Both the position numbers and the translations under genes were made by a program. A model generated the notes under the pieces. It did not search any database and had not been told where the DNA came from. It saw only the letters and a list, made by a program, of their open reading frames with translations. A DNA stretch of 64,000 nucleotides from UBA7359 sp038142205 (GTDB lineage Bacteria > Pseudomonadota > Gammaproteobacteria > Eutrophobiales > Eutrophobiaceae), in the NCBI GenBank assembly GCA_038142205.1, contig JAYQJO010000001.1, positions 1,116,001 through 1,180,000 on the forward strand, read 5' to 3'. Positions 46,495-55,747 of the stretch are shown here, piece by piece; within the stretch, counting starts at the first letter, position 1; every line of letters starts with the position of its first letter.

Positions 46495-48258
46495 TTAGCT
46501 TGATAACACTTTTGAATGGATCTGATTACTAGAATCTAACTCACTGTTGCTAAGTAAGTTCTGCGTTAACACAGTGACTGCTTGATAATGTGACAGATGA
46601 ACATTACCCGAGAGTTCTTTAATTAAATTAGTCTTAATTAATTTATCCATAACAGGACCTTTTACTTCTGAGAAATGTAAGTCGACACCCATGTGTTTAA
46701 GTGTCGTATTTATGGACCCCAGTGTCTCCAATGCACTAACATCAACATCATTCACACTAGAAAACTGTAGTATGCAATGTTTAATCTTTGGAGACTGTTT
46801 GACTAACTTTATAATTTCTTTTTCAAGGAATGATACATTTGCAAAGTAAAGTCGTTCATCGATTCTTATACCAATGATCTCAGGTACAGTTTCTACCTGA
46901 TGCCGCAAGACGTTTCTGAAGTGTTCTGTGCCAGGCACTAAACCAATCACTGCCATATGAGGTTTACTAGTATGATACAAATGTAAACCAATTGATAAAA
47001 TAATTCCAATACTGATACCCAATTCAACACCGAGTAATAATGTTGTAATGATAGTAATCATAGTTAGAGTAAAGTCGTACTTTGAAAAAAACCAAGTGGC
47101 CTTCAATTTTTTAAAGTCAATCAGACCTAAAACAGCAACTATAATTGCAGCAGCCAATGTTGCTTTCGGTAGTTTTTCTAAAAATGACATTAAACCCGTA
47201 GTCAGTATTGCAATAAAGAGCGCGGCCATAACACCGGATAAGTTTGTTTGTGCTCCAGCATCGTAATTAACAACAGAACGTGAAAAGCCACCCGTGACAG
47301 GCATACCACCAGAAAAACTACTACCTATATTAGCTGTACCCAATCCTAATAATTCTTTATTGGGTTCGATAGTGTCTTTCGTTTTTTCGGCGAAGGTACT
47401 CGCAACAGAGATTGATTCAACATAACCAACAATAGATATCAGTAACGCGGGTAGTAGTAATAATGATAATAAGTTCATATCAAGACTAATCAAACCTAGT
47501 TCGGGCAACCCATTTGGAATAAAGCCAACCGTACTGATATTCATTTGCCCCAACGTTGTTTTTTCCATCAAAATAATCGTAATAATAATAATCATTGCAG
47601 GAAAAACCTTTGCAATAAAAAATGATTCGCTTTTACCAATTTTTAAATGTTTAAGGATCATGAGTAATCCGGTCTTGGCAAAAAATAGACTAACGATAAT
47701 AGCTATACCTAATAATAAAGTAGGTAAATGATAATTCTGGATATTCGTATAGAGTGAGTTACTAATTTCAATAAGCGTATGTCCTTTTACATCAACTGCA
47801 AGAATATGTTTTAACTGACTGGTCGCAATAAGAATGGCTGACGCCATAATAAAGCCATCAATAACCGAACGACTTAAGAAGTTAGCAATAAACCCCATCT
47901 TTAATACACCCATTGTAATGAGTATCACGCCAGATAAAAAAGATAAATAAATAGCAATTTCTACTGGTGAATAACTCGTACTAGATGATAGAGAAAAAAT
48001 AGCCGCGCCTGTCATCAAAGAGATTACGGCAACCGGACCTACTGCGAGAGTCGAACTGGTTGCAAACAGTGCATAAAATAATAAAGGTAAAATACTGGAA
48101 TATAGACCGACCTCTGGTGGTAAGCCAGCCAGTAAGGCATAGGCTAACGATTGCGGCACTAACATTAATGTGACGATTATGGCTGCAAGAAAATCTGAAT
48201 AAGCAAGATTTGAGTTGTAACTGGAAATCGTTTTTACTAATGGGAAATAGGATCGCAT
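46495..48258 (-). CDS. SulP-family anion transporter with STAS domain
   Basis: The 587-residue inner-membrane protein starts with the SulP signature DFLAAIIVTLMLVPQSLAYALLAGLPPEVGLYSSILPLLFYALF. It continues through about eleven to twelve membrane segments, including GTANIGSSFSGGMPVTGGFSRSVVNYDAGAQT. It ends with a cytoplasmic STAS domain (about residues 440-550, CILQFSSVNDVDVSALETLGSI). The family carries sulfate, bicarbonate or other anions. Here it is the third gene after a persulfide dioxygenase and an SQR fusion, suggesting export of sulfite or sulfate formed by sulfide oxidation. That substrate is inference. Confidence 0.85.
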   Translation of the reverse strand: MRSYFPLVKTISSYNSNLAYSDFLAAIIVTLMLVPQSLAYALLAGLPPEVGLYSSILPLLFYALFATSSTLAVGPVAVISLMTGAAIFSLSSSTSYSPVEIAIYLSFLSGVILITMGVLKMGFIANFLSRSVIDGFIMASAILIATSQLKHILAVDVKGHTLIEISNSLYTNIQNYHLPTLLLGIAIIVSLFFAKTGLLMILKHLKIGKSESFFIAKVFPAMIIIITIILMEKTTLGQMNISTVGFIPNGLPELGLISLDMNLLSLLLLPALLISIVGYVESISVASTFAEKTKDTIEPNKELLGLGTANIGSSFSGGMPVTGGFSRSVVNYDAGAQTNLSGVMAALFIAILTTGLMSFLEKLPKATLAAAIIVAVLGLIDFKKLKATWFFSKYDFTLTMITIITTLLLGVELGISIGIILSIGLHLYHTSKPHMAVIGLVPGTEHFRNVLRHQVETVPEIIGIRIDERLYFANVSFLEKEIIKLVKQSPKIKHCILQFSSVNDVDVSALETLGSINTTLKHMGVDLHFSEVKGPVMDKLIKTNLIKELSGNVHLSHYQAVTVLTQNLLSNSELDSSNQIHSKVLSS

Positions 48259-48271
48259 CGTAATATTCCGT

Positions 48272-49969
48272 CTATGACAACACTGTTTCTTCGTTCTCTT
48301 TTTGCTTTGCTGCTTTCGGTGTGACTAACCACTCATGTCCTTTCAACATTCCTTTCCAATAGATAGGCGGTAATAAACGTTCTTTTAAAAACCAGGCCAT
48401 ACGTGTTGGTTGTTCACCGTTTAATAACCACTTTGGTAACGAAGGTAATAATTTCCCACCAAAACCAAATTCCGCTAACACGATTTTGCCTCTCTCAACC
48501 GTTAAAGGACATGAACCATAACCATCATAATGTGCTGGTTTATCTTTCGCATCGAGGTAAGTTAATAAATTATGTGCCACGATAGGAGCTTGTTTTCTTG
48601 CTGCAGCGGCTGTCTTGGCGTTGGGTGCATTGGTAACATCACCTAAGCTATAAATATTGTCATAACGTTTATGACGAAGTGTTTGCTGATCAACATCAAC
48701 CCAACCGGCATCATCAACCAATGAACTAACTTTGACAAAATCAGGGGCTTGTTGAGGAGGACAAACATGCAACATATCAAATGACTCTTCGATGATTTCT
48801 TTTTCACCTTCATCATTACTCTTTTCAAACCAGGCTTTTTTATTAGGCCCGTCAATTTTGACTAAATTGTGTTTGAAATTTAAAGACACCTGATATTTTT
48901 TAATATACTCCATTAAAGCAGGTATATAAGTTTGTACTCCAAACAAGACTGGTCCGGCATTCATAAAGTTAATATTGATATTCTTTAATAAACGGTTTCT
49001 AAACCAGTAATCAGCTGATAGATACATCGCCTTTTGTGGAGCACCAGCGCATTTAATTGGCATAGGTGGTTGCGTAAAGATAGCTTTGCCTTGTTTCAGA
49101 CCTTTTACAAGCTGCCAGGTATAAGGTGCCAAGTCAAAACGGTAATTAGACGTTACACCATTTTGACCGAGAGTTTCTTCAAGTCCTTCAATACTAGCCC
49201 AATTTAATTTTAAACCAGGACAGACGATCAGATTCTTATATTGAATGACACGACAACCTTCAAGAATAATACTATTTTTCTCGGGTTCGAATGCAGCAAC
49301 TGCAGCCTTAATCCATTTTGCTTTTTTTGGTATGACTGATGACATTGTTTTTACCGTGTCATCCGCTTCAAATATACCACCACCAACCATGGTCCAACCA
49401 GGTTGATAATAATGAACTTCCGACGGATCAATAATCGCAATGTCTAAATTTGGACGGCGCTTTAAAAGACTGGAACATGCAGCTATTCCTGCTGCACCAG
49501 CACCGACAATAACAATGTCATGCATTAAGGAAGGAGTATCTAATGGAACTTTGCCGTCATTCAAAATCCGCTTTGATAAAGGCGACATATCAAAACCAGC
49601 ACCAGCCGTTTTTTGTAATATTTCGTTGATGCTCATCTCTTTTGTTTTTGAAAGTGACCATGCCGTTGTCGAACGATTACCGGTTCTACAGTATGCTAAT
49701 ATTGGTTTTGGTAATTCATCGAAGGCTTGTTTGAAGTTACTAACATCCTCATCTTGCACTATCCCTTTTTCGATAGGGATATAACGAAAATCAATACTCA
49801 AATCATCAGCTATCGCTTTTATTTCAATATGACTCGGTTGGTCAGCACCCTCACCATCCGGACGGTTACAAATAATTGAACGAATACCATTTGCTTTAAT
49901 GGCATCTATATCAGCAGGCAGGATTTGTTCACTGACAAAATAATTGGAAACAATTTTTTTTATACTCAT
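48272..49969 (-). CDS. DUF442 sulfurtransferase-like domain fused to sulfide:quinone reductase-like flavoprotein
   Basis: Residues 1-130 are a DUF442 (BLH N-domain, protein-tyrosine-phosphatase fold) unit with the P-loop AYCRTGNRSTTAW. Residues about 150-550 form an FAD oxidoreductase (DIVIVGAGAAGIAACSSLLKRRP, HYYQPGWTMVGGGIF, IKCAGAPQKAMYL, NIYSLGDVTNAPNAKTAAAARKQ) of the SQR type. SQR makes sulfane sulfur from sulfide, and DUF442 domains are linked to persulfide handling. The fusion would channel the product to the persulfide dioxygenase encoded 19 bases upstream. Localisation is cytoplasmic face of the membrane. The domain fusion is seen directly; the reaction is family knowledge. Confidence 0.85.
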   Translation of the reverse strand: MSIKKIVSNYFVSEQILPADIDAIKANGIRSIICNRPDGEGADQPSHIEIKAIADDLSIDFRYIPIEKGIVQDEDVSNFKQAFDELPKPILAYCRTGNRSTTAWSLSKTKEMSINEILQKTAGAGFDMSPLSKRILNDGKVPLDTPSLMHDIVIVGAGAAGIAACSSLLKRRPNLDIAIIDPSEVHYYQPGWTMVGGGIFEADDTVKTMSSVIPKKAKWIKAAVAAFEPEKNSIILEGCRVIQYKNLIVCPGLKLNWASIEGLEETLGQNGVTSNYRFDLAPYTWQLVKGLKQGKAIFTQPPMPIKCAGAPQKAMYLSADYWFRNRLLKNININFMNAGPVLFGVQTYIPALMEYIKKYQVSLNFKHNLVKIDGPNKKAWFEKSNDEGEKEIIEESFDMLHVCPPQQAPDFVKVSSLVDDAGWVDVDQQTLRHKRYDNIYSLGDVTNAPNAKTAAAARKQAPIVAHNLLTYLDAKDKPAHYDGYGSCPLTVERGKIVLAEFGFGGKLLPSLPKWLLNGEQPTRMAWFLKERLLPPIYWKGMLKGHEWLVTPKAAKQKENEETVLS

Positions 49970-49988
49970 TCGTTTTTACTCTCAAAAA

Positions 49989-50684
49989 TTAAAGGTTGCC
50001 GCAGGCTAGATTGGCAGGTATTGCTGCATCCATCATTTCCGGACTAGGCAAGTTCAAGTTATTCATGATCTCAACATACTCATCAAGCGACTTACCTGCT
50101 AAACGAGGGTTACCTATTTTTTCATCGCCAATTGATGAAATCGTATGACCATTGTAATCATGTCCTGGATACACCAATGTACTCTCATCCAGCATGAATA
50201 ATTTGTTCACTATTGAATTATATGAATCAGCAGCATCACCATTTTGAAAATCGGTACGCCCGGAACCGTTAATCAATAAGGTATCACCGGTAAACACCAT
50301 GCCAGGACCGCCCTTTTGTAAAAAGAAGCTAAATGATTCATTGGTATGACCCGGTGTATATAGACTGAGTAGTTCAATATCACCCACTTTAATTAGTTCG
50401 TTATCCTTAACATATTGCGAGACACATCCAGCCTGACTGTGTTCACCCATAATGGTTTTACATCCGGTTGATGTTCGAAGTTCGCCAAGCGCTGTGACAT
50501 GATCGGCATGCGTATGTGTATCAATAGCATAAACAAGGTTTAGCCCTAACCCTTTCAATATATCGAGATAGACATAAGCATGTGGTTTTACCGGATCAAT
50601 AATTAAGGCTTCCTGACTTACGTTTGATGCCAATATATAGGTATAAGTACTCGAAGCAGTATCAAATAGCTGTCTAAAAATCAT
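49989..50684 (-). CDS. Persulfide dioxygenase-like metallo-beta-lactamase protein
   Basis: The 231-residue protein starts MIFRQLFDTASSTYTYILASN, the ETHE1/Blh beginning. It carries the metal motif THTHADHVTALGEL, a second His in LYTPGHTNESFSF, and FTGDTLLINGSGRTDFQNGD with VYPGHDYNGHTISSIGDEK. Such mononuclear iron enzymes oxidise glutathione persulfide to sulfite. It is the first gene of the operon driven by the sigma54 promoter at 50754-50769. Confidence 0.88.
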   Translation of the reverse strand: MIFRQLFDTASSTYTYILASNVSQEALIIDPVKPHAYVYLDILKGLGLNLVYAIDTHTHADHVTALGELRTSTGCKTIMGEHSQAGCVSQYVKDNELIKVGDIELLSLYTPGHTNESFSFFLQKGGPGMVFTGDTLLINGSGRTDFQNGDAADSYNSIVNKLFMLDESTLVYPGHDYNGHTISSIGDEKIGNPRLAGKSLDEYVEIMNNLNLPSPEMMDAAIPANLACGNL

Positions 50685-50753
50685 TTCATGTTCCTTTTAA
50701 TTTCCCCTTCAAAATATGAGGGCATAACAATTCTATACGTTTAGATTATTTAT

Positions 50754-50769
50754 TGCATTTCATGTGCCA
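50754..50769 (-). promoter_or_regulatory. Sigma54 (-24/-12) promoter of the persulfide dioxygenase operon
   Basis: On the minus strand TGGCAC (50769-50764), five bases, then ATGC (50758-50755) matches the -24/-12 consensus TGGCAC-N5-TTGC at nine of ten positions. It lies about 70 bases upstream of the dioxygenase ATG and is divergent from the FisR-type activator gene. Confidence 0.82.
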
Positions 50770-50840
50770 ATTTATTTCAAAATTTTATTACTAATAATAT
50801 CAATTATTTATATTAATATAGTGAGATCATTTTAAACTAT

Positions 50841-50879
50841 GTTTCAATATTTGTTTCATTTTTGTTACAATATATTTCA
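50841..50879. promoter_or_regulatory. Phased TTTCA-type repeats, candidate FisR-binding enhancer
   Basis: Four related six-mers, GTTTCA (50841), GTTTCA (50853), GTTACA (50864) and ATTTCA (50874), recur every 10-12 bases, one helical turn apart. A complementary TGAAAC lies at 50895. They sit 75-110 bases upstream of the sigma54 promoter and just before the activator's own start codon, the normal place for an activator-binding enhancer that also gives autoregulation. Binding is inference. Confidence 0.5.
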
Positions 50880-50900
50880 AACTATTTTTAAATATGAAAC

Positions 50901-52367
50901 ATGGAAAACATTATTAAACATATCACCCATGCAGACGAGGAATCGCTGGAACTGATTAATTCTATTCTTCCCTCTGCCGTAATATTTACGGTCGATAGAG
51001 AACGCCGAATTACTTACTGGAGTGAAAGTGCTGAAAAGATATTAGGTTTCTCTACAAATGATCTATTAGGAGAAAATTGTTTAACAGGTAATCGATGTAA
51101 TCAATGTATGGCTGGTTGCGGCATGAGTGAAAATATTTTAATCGAAGGTTTTCCGATTGCGCTACATCATAAAGACGGGCATCTGATCAACTTTAAGAAA
51201 TACGCACATGCTTATCTGGATGAAAATAATAATTTTAATGGTGGCATAGAAATTTTAATTCCGGAACAATCGATACATTCACAACACGCTGGAATTCATC
51301 AAAATAAAGAATACGCATTCCATAATATCATCAGTTCAGATCCTGCGATGTTAGATATATTTAAAATAGTAAAAAATGTTGCCGAAACCGATGTTAATGT
51401 TTTAGTCCGTGGTGAGTCAGGTAGTGGCAAAGAATTGATCGCCAGAGCGATTCATAATGAAAGTCCAAGAAGTACAAAACCGTTTATTGCCATTAACTGC
51501 GCATCACTCAGTTCAAACTTACTAGAAAGCGAACTGTTTGGTCATGTTAAAGGCGCTTTTACAGATGCAATTCGAGATCACACCGGCATCATTCAACAAG
51601 CAGAGGGAGGCACGTTGTTTCTGGATGAAGTTGCAGAACTATCGATGCCGTTACAAGCAAAACTATTGAGAGTGTTACAAGAACGTGTCTTCACGCCACT
51701 GGGCAGTGAGAAAATCATAAGGGCAGATATACGGCTGCTAGCAGCAACACATCAATCATTAAGAAACCTGGTGCATGAGGGCAGGTTTCGCGAAGACTTA
51801 ATGTACCGTTTACGCGTCGTGCCGTTGTTTATCCCTCCACTTAGGGAACGAAAAAGCGATATTAAATTATTACTGGAACATTTTATTAATGAATTTGGCA
51901 AAACAAGTACACGACAAATAAAAGATGTACATCCTGATGCAATGCGATTGTTGTTAAATTATGAATGGCCCGGCAACGTCAGAGAATTAAAGAATGTCAT
52001 AGAATACGCGAACGCAGTGAGTCGAGAAAAAATACTCAAAGTTAACGATTTGCCACCTGAATTTTTAGAACAAGGGAATATTAAAAATAATACAAGACTC
52101 GATTTTAAATCGGACACCGAAAGAAAAAAGATAAAACAAGTTCTACAAGAGTGTGATGGTAACCTTGACTTAACAGCAAATTTACTCGGTATAAGCAGAA
52201 CGACTTTATGGAGAAAAAGAAAAAGTATCAGATCTAATGACAATCAATATTTAAACTTATTCGACATTGGTTTCTACTTAGCAATTTGTCCTTTTATTGA
52301 ACTAAAAAATAAATATTTGCTCAATAATTCATTAATATCAGGATTAGATAACAATGATAGACGATGA
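50901..52367 (+). CDS. FisR-type sulfane-sulfur-responsive sigma54 activator
   Basis: The 488-residue activator has an N-terminal PAS domain bearing Cys60, Cys66, Cys69 and Cys73 (GENCLTGNRCNQCMAGCG), comparable to the sulfur-sensing cysteines of FisR. An AAA+ domain follows (Walker A RGESGSGKELIARAI, GAFTDA in place of GAFTGA, GGTLFLDEVAELSMPLQAKLL). The Fis-type HTH is CDGNLDLTANLLGISRTTLWRKRK. After the HTH there is an unusual hydrophobic tail of about 45 residues. It is divergent from the dioxygenase/SQR/SulP operon, which it very probably activates in response to persulfide. Both the site and the regulator fit the known FisR circuit. Confidence 0.85.
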   Translation: MENIIKHITHADEESLELINSILPSAVIFTVDRERRITYWSESAEKILGFSTNDLLGENCLTGNRCNQCMAGCGMSENILIEGFPIALHHKDGHLINFKKYAHAYLDENNNFNGGIEILIPEQSIHSQHAGIHQNKEYAFHNIISSDPAMLDIFKIVKNVAETDVNVLVRGESGSGKELIARAIHNESPRSTKPFIAINCASLSSNLLESELFGHVKGAFTDAIRDHTGIIQQAEGGTLFLDEVAELSMPLQAKLLRVLQERVFTPLGSEKIIRADIRLLAATHQSLRNLVHEGRFREDLMYRLRVVPLFIPPLRERKSDIKLLLEHFINEFGKTSTRQIKDVHPDAMRLLLNYEWPGNVRELKNVIEYANAVSREKILKVNDLPPEFLEQGNIKNNTRLDFKSDTERKKIKQVLQECDGNLDLTANLLGISRTTLWRKRKSIRSNDNQYLNLFDIGFYLAICPFIELKNKYLLNNSLISGLDNNDRR

Positions 52368-52497
52368 AATTAATGTCGATTTAATATTGTTTTATCTTAT
52401 CATTATGACTTGATGTCAGTTAACTTGTCAGTACCATCACATCTTATAAAGATGTTCTGACTCATGTACACTTTGTATTAACTAAAGGAAAACATAA

Positions 52498-52863
52498 ATG
52501 AATTATTTTGTAAAAACTCTAGTATATATTTTAATAATTTCAATCCCTGCATTTGCTTTCGGTGGTGATAAAAAAATAAACCCTAATTCTAATTATGTTG
52601 AAGAAAATCAACAGATAATCAGTTCTGCTGAAAAAGAGGAAATAAAAAAGCAGATAAAAAGAATTGAAGAAAAACTTAAAAGCGAACCCAAAGTTGAAGG
52701 TTGGGTTCTTGTTGGTGATGCTAATATGCATTTAAAAAAATATGAAGCGGCCGCAAGAGCTTATCAAGAAGCGTATGTGTTAAGTGATTATTCACGTGAA
52801 ACGCGGAATAAATTAAAAAAAGCTTTGTATTTTGTAAATGCTGGAGTTGAGGAATTAGATTAA
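52498..52863 (+). CDS. Small periplasmic TPR protein, CcmI-like
   Basis: The 121-residue protein has a signal peptide (LVYILIISIPAFAFGG), a charged coiled coil (SSAEKEEIKKQIKRIEEKLKSEPK) and a single TPR-like pair of helices (VEGWVLVGDANMHLKKYEAAARAYQEAYVLS). The latter resembles the C-terminal TPR of the cytochrome c assembly protein CcmI. It is preceded by AAAGGAAAA and stands alone. Whether it serves cytochrome maturation is unknown. Confidence 0.68.
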   Translation: MNYFVKTLVYILIISIPAFAFGGDKKINPNSNYVEENQQIISSAEKEEIKKQIKRIEEKLKSEPKVEGWVLVGDANMHLKKYEAAARAYQEAYVLSDYSRETRNKLKKALYFVNAGVEELD

Positions 52864-52953
52864 CCGTTCACCATTTTATCTTTAATTTAAAAAAGTCCAA
52901 GATGACAATGATTAATTTACCTATAAATGATCTTTTTCATTATCAAAAATAAA

Positions 52954-53742
52954 TTAAACAAAACGCATCGAGACAGAACCTAAATCCTGATATCGAACCA
53001 TAATATTATCACCAGCTTCGACTGTTACTGCGGCGGTGATGCCACCCGTCATAATGAATGTCCCTGCAGGGATATCCTCACCACGTTCTGCTAGCATATT
53101 TGCCAACATAGCTACGCTCGATGCCGGGTGTCCGATGACGGCTGCACCGGCACCGACTTCTACGACTTGTCCATTTTTCTCCATGACAACACCTGTAGAA
53201 CGCATATTAATATCATCAGGGGAGCATATTTTTCCACCAGTGACATAACCCGCTGAGGAGGTGTTATCAGCAATTACACTTTTCAGATCAAAGCGAAAAT
53301 TCTCATAACGAGAGTCAATAATTTCAACTGCAGGTAAAACAAAATCAATCGCTGCCATTACAGAACCGATATGGCATCCGGGACCTTTTAAACGTGTTTT
53401 GGTAACAACTGCAATTTCTGCTTCAACCTTGGGATGAATGAATTTTGAAAAATCTATTTCTGCACCATCAGGATAACTACCATAATCGGTGATAAAACCA
53501 CTAATGGGAGTTTCGACACCCATTTGTTTCATCTTAGCGAACGAGGTCAATCCCATTTTCAGGCCCGCCACTTTATTGCCACGATTTAGTTTTCTCTCGC
53601 GAATGGTCTTTTGTATAGCATAAGCATCATCCCAATCCATATCAGGATATTCATCGGTAATCTTGACAACAGGATTGCATTCAAGCTCAGCATTCTCTAA
53701 ATACTCGGCCAATTTATTTATTATGCTTTCGTTAAGTGTCAT
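52954..53742 (-). CDS. dmpH: 2-oxo-3-hexenedioate (4-oxalocrotonate) decarboxylase
   Basis: The 262-residue enzyme of the hydratase/decarboxylase family converts 4-oxalocrotonate to 2-hydroxypenta-2,4-dienoate. Typical features are DDAYAIQKTIRERK, NKVAGLKMGLTSFAKMKQMGV, HPKVEAEIAVV and the magnesium-site region VLPAVEIIDSRYENFRF. Its start overlaps the dmpG stop (ATGA). Its sister gene 2 kb upstream shares the fold; I assign this one as the decarboxylase because it follows dmpG, as in dmp/xyl operons. The two roles could be swapped. Confidence 0.85.
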   Translation of the reverse strand: MTLNESIINKLAEYLENAELECNPVVKITDEYPDMDWDDAYAIQKTIRERKLNRGNKVAGLKMGLTSFAKMKQMGVETPISGFITDYGSYPDGAEIDFSKFIHPKVEAEIAVVTKTRLKGPGCHIGSVMAAIDFVLPAVEIIDSRYENFRFDLKSVIADNTSSAGYVTGGKICSPDDINMRSTGVVMEKNGQVVEVGAGAAVIGHPASSVAMLANMLAERGEDIPAGTFIMTGGITAAVTVEAGDNIMVRYQDLGSVSMRFV

Positions 53743-54776
53743 GCAGATGCTCCTGCTGCTTCACGTGACATATTTAATGCGACATCTTCAATCATATCTT
53801 CCTGACCACCAACCGTTTTACGTTTACCCATTTCCAATAGGATATCACTGGAACGCACACCATATTTATCCCCTGCGCGTTTGGCATGTAATAGAAACGA
53901 TGAATAAACACCAGCATAACCGAGAACCAACGAATCCCGATCAACGCGTATAGGCTGATCCATCATTGGAGTGACAATATCTTCAGCAATATCCATCATT
54001 TTAAAAACATCTACACCTGTTTTAACGCCCATTCGATCCAGAACAGCAAGGAATACTTCCAATGGTGTATTCCCTGCTCCCGCGCCAAGACCTGCCACAG
54101 ATCCATCGATACGGTTAGCACCTGCATCTATTGCTGCCAGAGAATTAGCTACACCCATTGCCATATTATGATGTCCATGAAAACCTAATTCGGTTTCCGG
54201 TTTAATTGCTGCGCGTATCGCTGAAACACTCTTAGTCACATCATCAGGCAGCATATAACCCGCAGAATCGGTACAGTAGATACAGTTTGCCCCATAACCT
54301 TCCATCAGTAGGGCTTGTTCAACCAGTTTTTCAGGATCGGCCATGTGTGCCATCATCAAGAATCCAACCGTATCCATACCCAGTTCTCTCGCCAAGCCAA
54401 TATGTTGCTCTGTCACATCTGCTTCAGTGCAATGTGAGGCAACACGAATTGTTGTCACACCCAAATCATGCACCATCCTTAAATGGTCAACAGTGGCAAT
54501 ACCGGGAATCAATAAAGCAGAGACTTTGGTGTTTTTTAATTTGGGAATTACCGCTGAAAGGTATTCTTCATCAGTATGAGCAGGGAATCCATAATTAACA
54601 GAGGAACCACCCAGACCATCACCATGGGTTATTTCTATTAACGGTACTCCAGCTTCATCCAGGGCAGTGGCTACTTCAATCATCTGATCAATCGAAATCT
54701 GATGACGTTTCGCATGCATACCATCACGCAAACACATATCATGAACTTTTATTTCTTTACCTGCTAAATCCATCAT
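53739..54776 (-). CDS. dmpG: 4-hydroxy-2-oxovalerate aldolase
   Basis: The 345-residue DRE-TIM aldolase cleaves 4-hydroxy-2-oxovalerate to pyruvate and acetaldehyde. The metal motif LRDGMHAKRHQ, NCIYCTDSAGYMLPDDV and GFHGHHNMAMGVANSLAAIDAG, followed by VAGLGAGAGNTPLE, are all intact. It forms a channelling complex with the acetaldehyde dehydrogenase encoded 45 bases upstream, so free acetaldehyde is avoided. An AGGAG ribosome site precedes the start. Confidence 0.95.
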   Translation of the reverse strand: MMDLAGKEIKVHDMCLRDGMHAKRHQISIDQMIEVATALDEAGVPLIEITHGDGLGGSSVNYGFPAHTDEEYLSAVIPKLKNTKVSALLIPGIATVDHLRMVHDLGVTTIRVASHCTEADVTEQHIGLARELGMDTVGFLMMAHMADPEKLVEQALLMEGYGANCIYCTDSAGYMLPDDVTKSVSAIRAAIKPETELGFHGHHNMAMGVANSLAAIDAGANRIDGSVAGLGAGAGNTPLEVFLAVLDRMGVKTGVDVFKMMDIAEDIVTPMMDQPIRVDRDSLVLGYAGVYSSFLLHAKRAGDKYGVRSSDILLEMGKRKTVGGQEDMIEDVALNMSREAAGASA

Positions 54777-54821
54777 TGTTCTCCTGGAATAACTTTTATC
54801 TTTTTGTGAATTATTTATCGA

Positions 54822-55733
54822 TTACGCTGCTTGTACTTTTTCAAGCACCAGTGTCCCATTGAGTATCTCTTCGGCAAACATTTCAGCGGTTCTCAGACCC
54901 GCAGCCGTCATGATATCCAGGTTACCCGCATATTTAGGTAAATAGTCTCCCAGACCTTCAACCTCCATAAAAACAGACACTCGATTGCCATCAAACACTG
55001 GGCCATTTTTCAAACGATAACCCGGAACATACTTTTGCACTTCTGCCAGCATTTCGTGTACAGACTTTGTGATCGCTTCTTCATCAGGCGTATCTTTGGT
55101 CAAGCAATGTACTGTGTCGCGCATGATTAGAGGTGGTTCTGCAGGGTTAAGAATAATAATTGCCTTACCTTTTTTGGCGCCACCGACTTTCTCTACAGCA
55201 CCGGAAGTCGTACGGGTAAATTCATCGATATTTTTGCGTGTTCCCGGACCTGCTGAACGAGAAGATACCGTGGCAACAATCTCACCGTATTCCACTTCCT
55301 GAACACGACTGACTGCTGCAACCATAGGAATCGTTGCCTGACCACCACACGTCACCATATTCACATTCATTTCTTTTTTACCAACATGTTCCTGCATATT
55401 CACAGGCGGGACACAGTAAGGACCAATTGCAGCTGGAGTCAGGTCAATCATCATGGCACCTTGTTCTTGAACCTTGCGATTATTTTCATCATGAACATAA
55501 GCTGAAGTAGCATCAAAACAAATTTGTATATTGTCTTCCTGCATATGAGGAACGAGACCATCAACGCCTTCATGAGTGATCTTTAGCCCTGCCGCTTTAG
55601 CTTTAGCCAAGCCATCTGAATCTGGATCAATTCCAACCATCCACACCGGATTAATAAATTCACTACGTAGTGCCTTGGCCATTAAGTCTGTGCCAATGTT
55701 TCCTGATCCAATTAATGCTGCATTTACTTTCAT
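54822..55733 (-). CDS. dmpF: Acetaldehyde dehydrogenase (acylating)
   Basis: The 303-residue NAD-binding enzyme makes acetyl-CoA from acetaldehyde. The Rossmann site IGSGNIGTDLMAKAL is at the N-terminus and the catalytic Cys is in NMVTCGGQATIPMVAAVSRV. The partner-binding part includes FMEVEGLGDYLPKYAGNLDIMTAA. Length and order (dmpE-F-G) match the dmp and bph systems. Confidence 0.95.
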   Translation of the reverse strand: MKVNAALIGSGNIGTDLMAKALRSEFINPVWMVGIDPDSDGLAKAKAAGLKITHEGVDGLVPHMQEDNIQICFDATSAYVHDENNRKVQEQGAMMIDLTPAAIGPYCVPPVNMQEHVGKKEMNVNMVTCGGQATIPMVAAVSRVQEVEYGEIVATVSSRSAGPGTRKNIDEFTRTTSGAVEKVGGAKKGKAIIILNPAEPPLIMRDTVHCLTKDTPDEEAITKSVHEMLAEVQKYVPGYRLKNGPVFDGNRVSVFMEVEGLGDYLPKYAGNLDIMTAAGLRTAEMFAEEILNGTLVLEKVQAA

Positions 55734-55747
55734 TTTCTTTCTCCGAA

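Noticed and set aside
53036..54598. Several plus-strand frames opposite the dmp genes
   Set aside because: They are complements of well-conserved enzyme genes without ribosome sites or recognisable domains.
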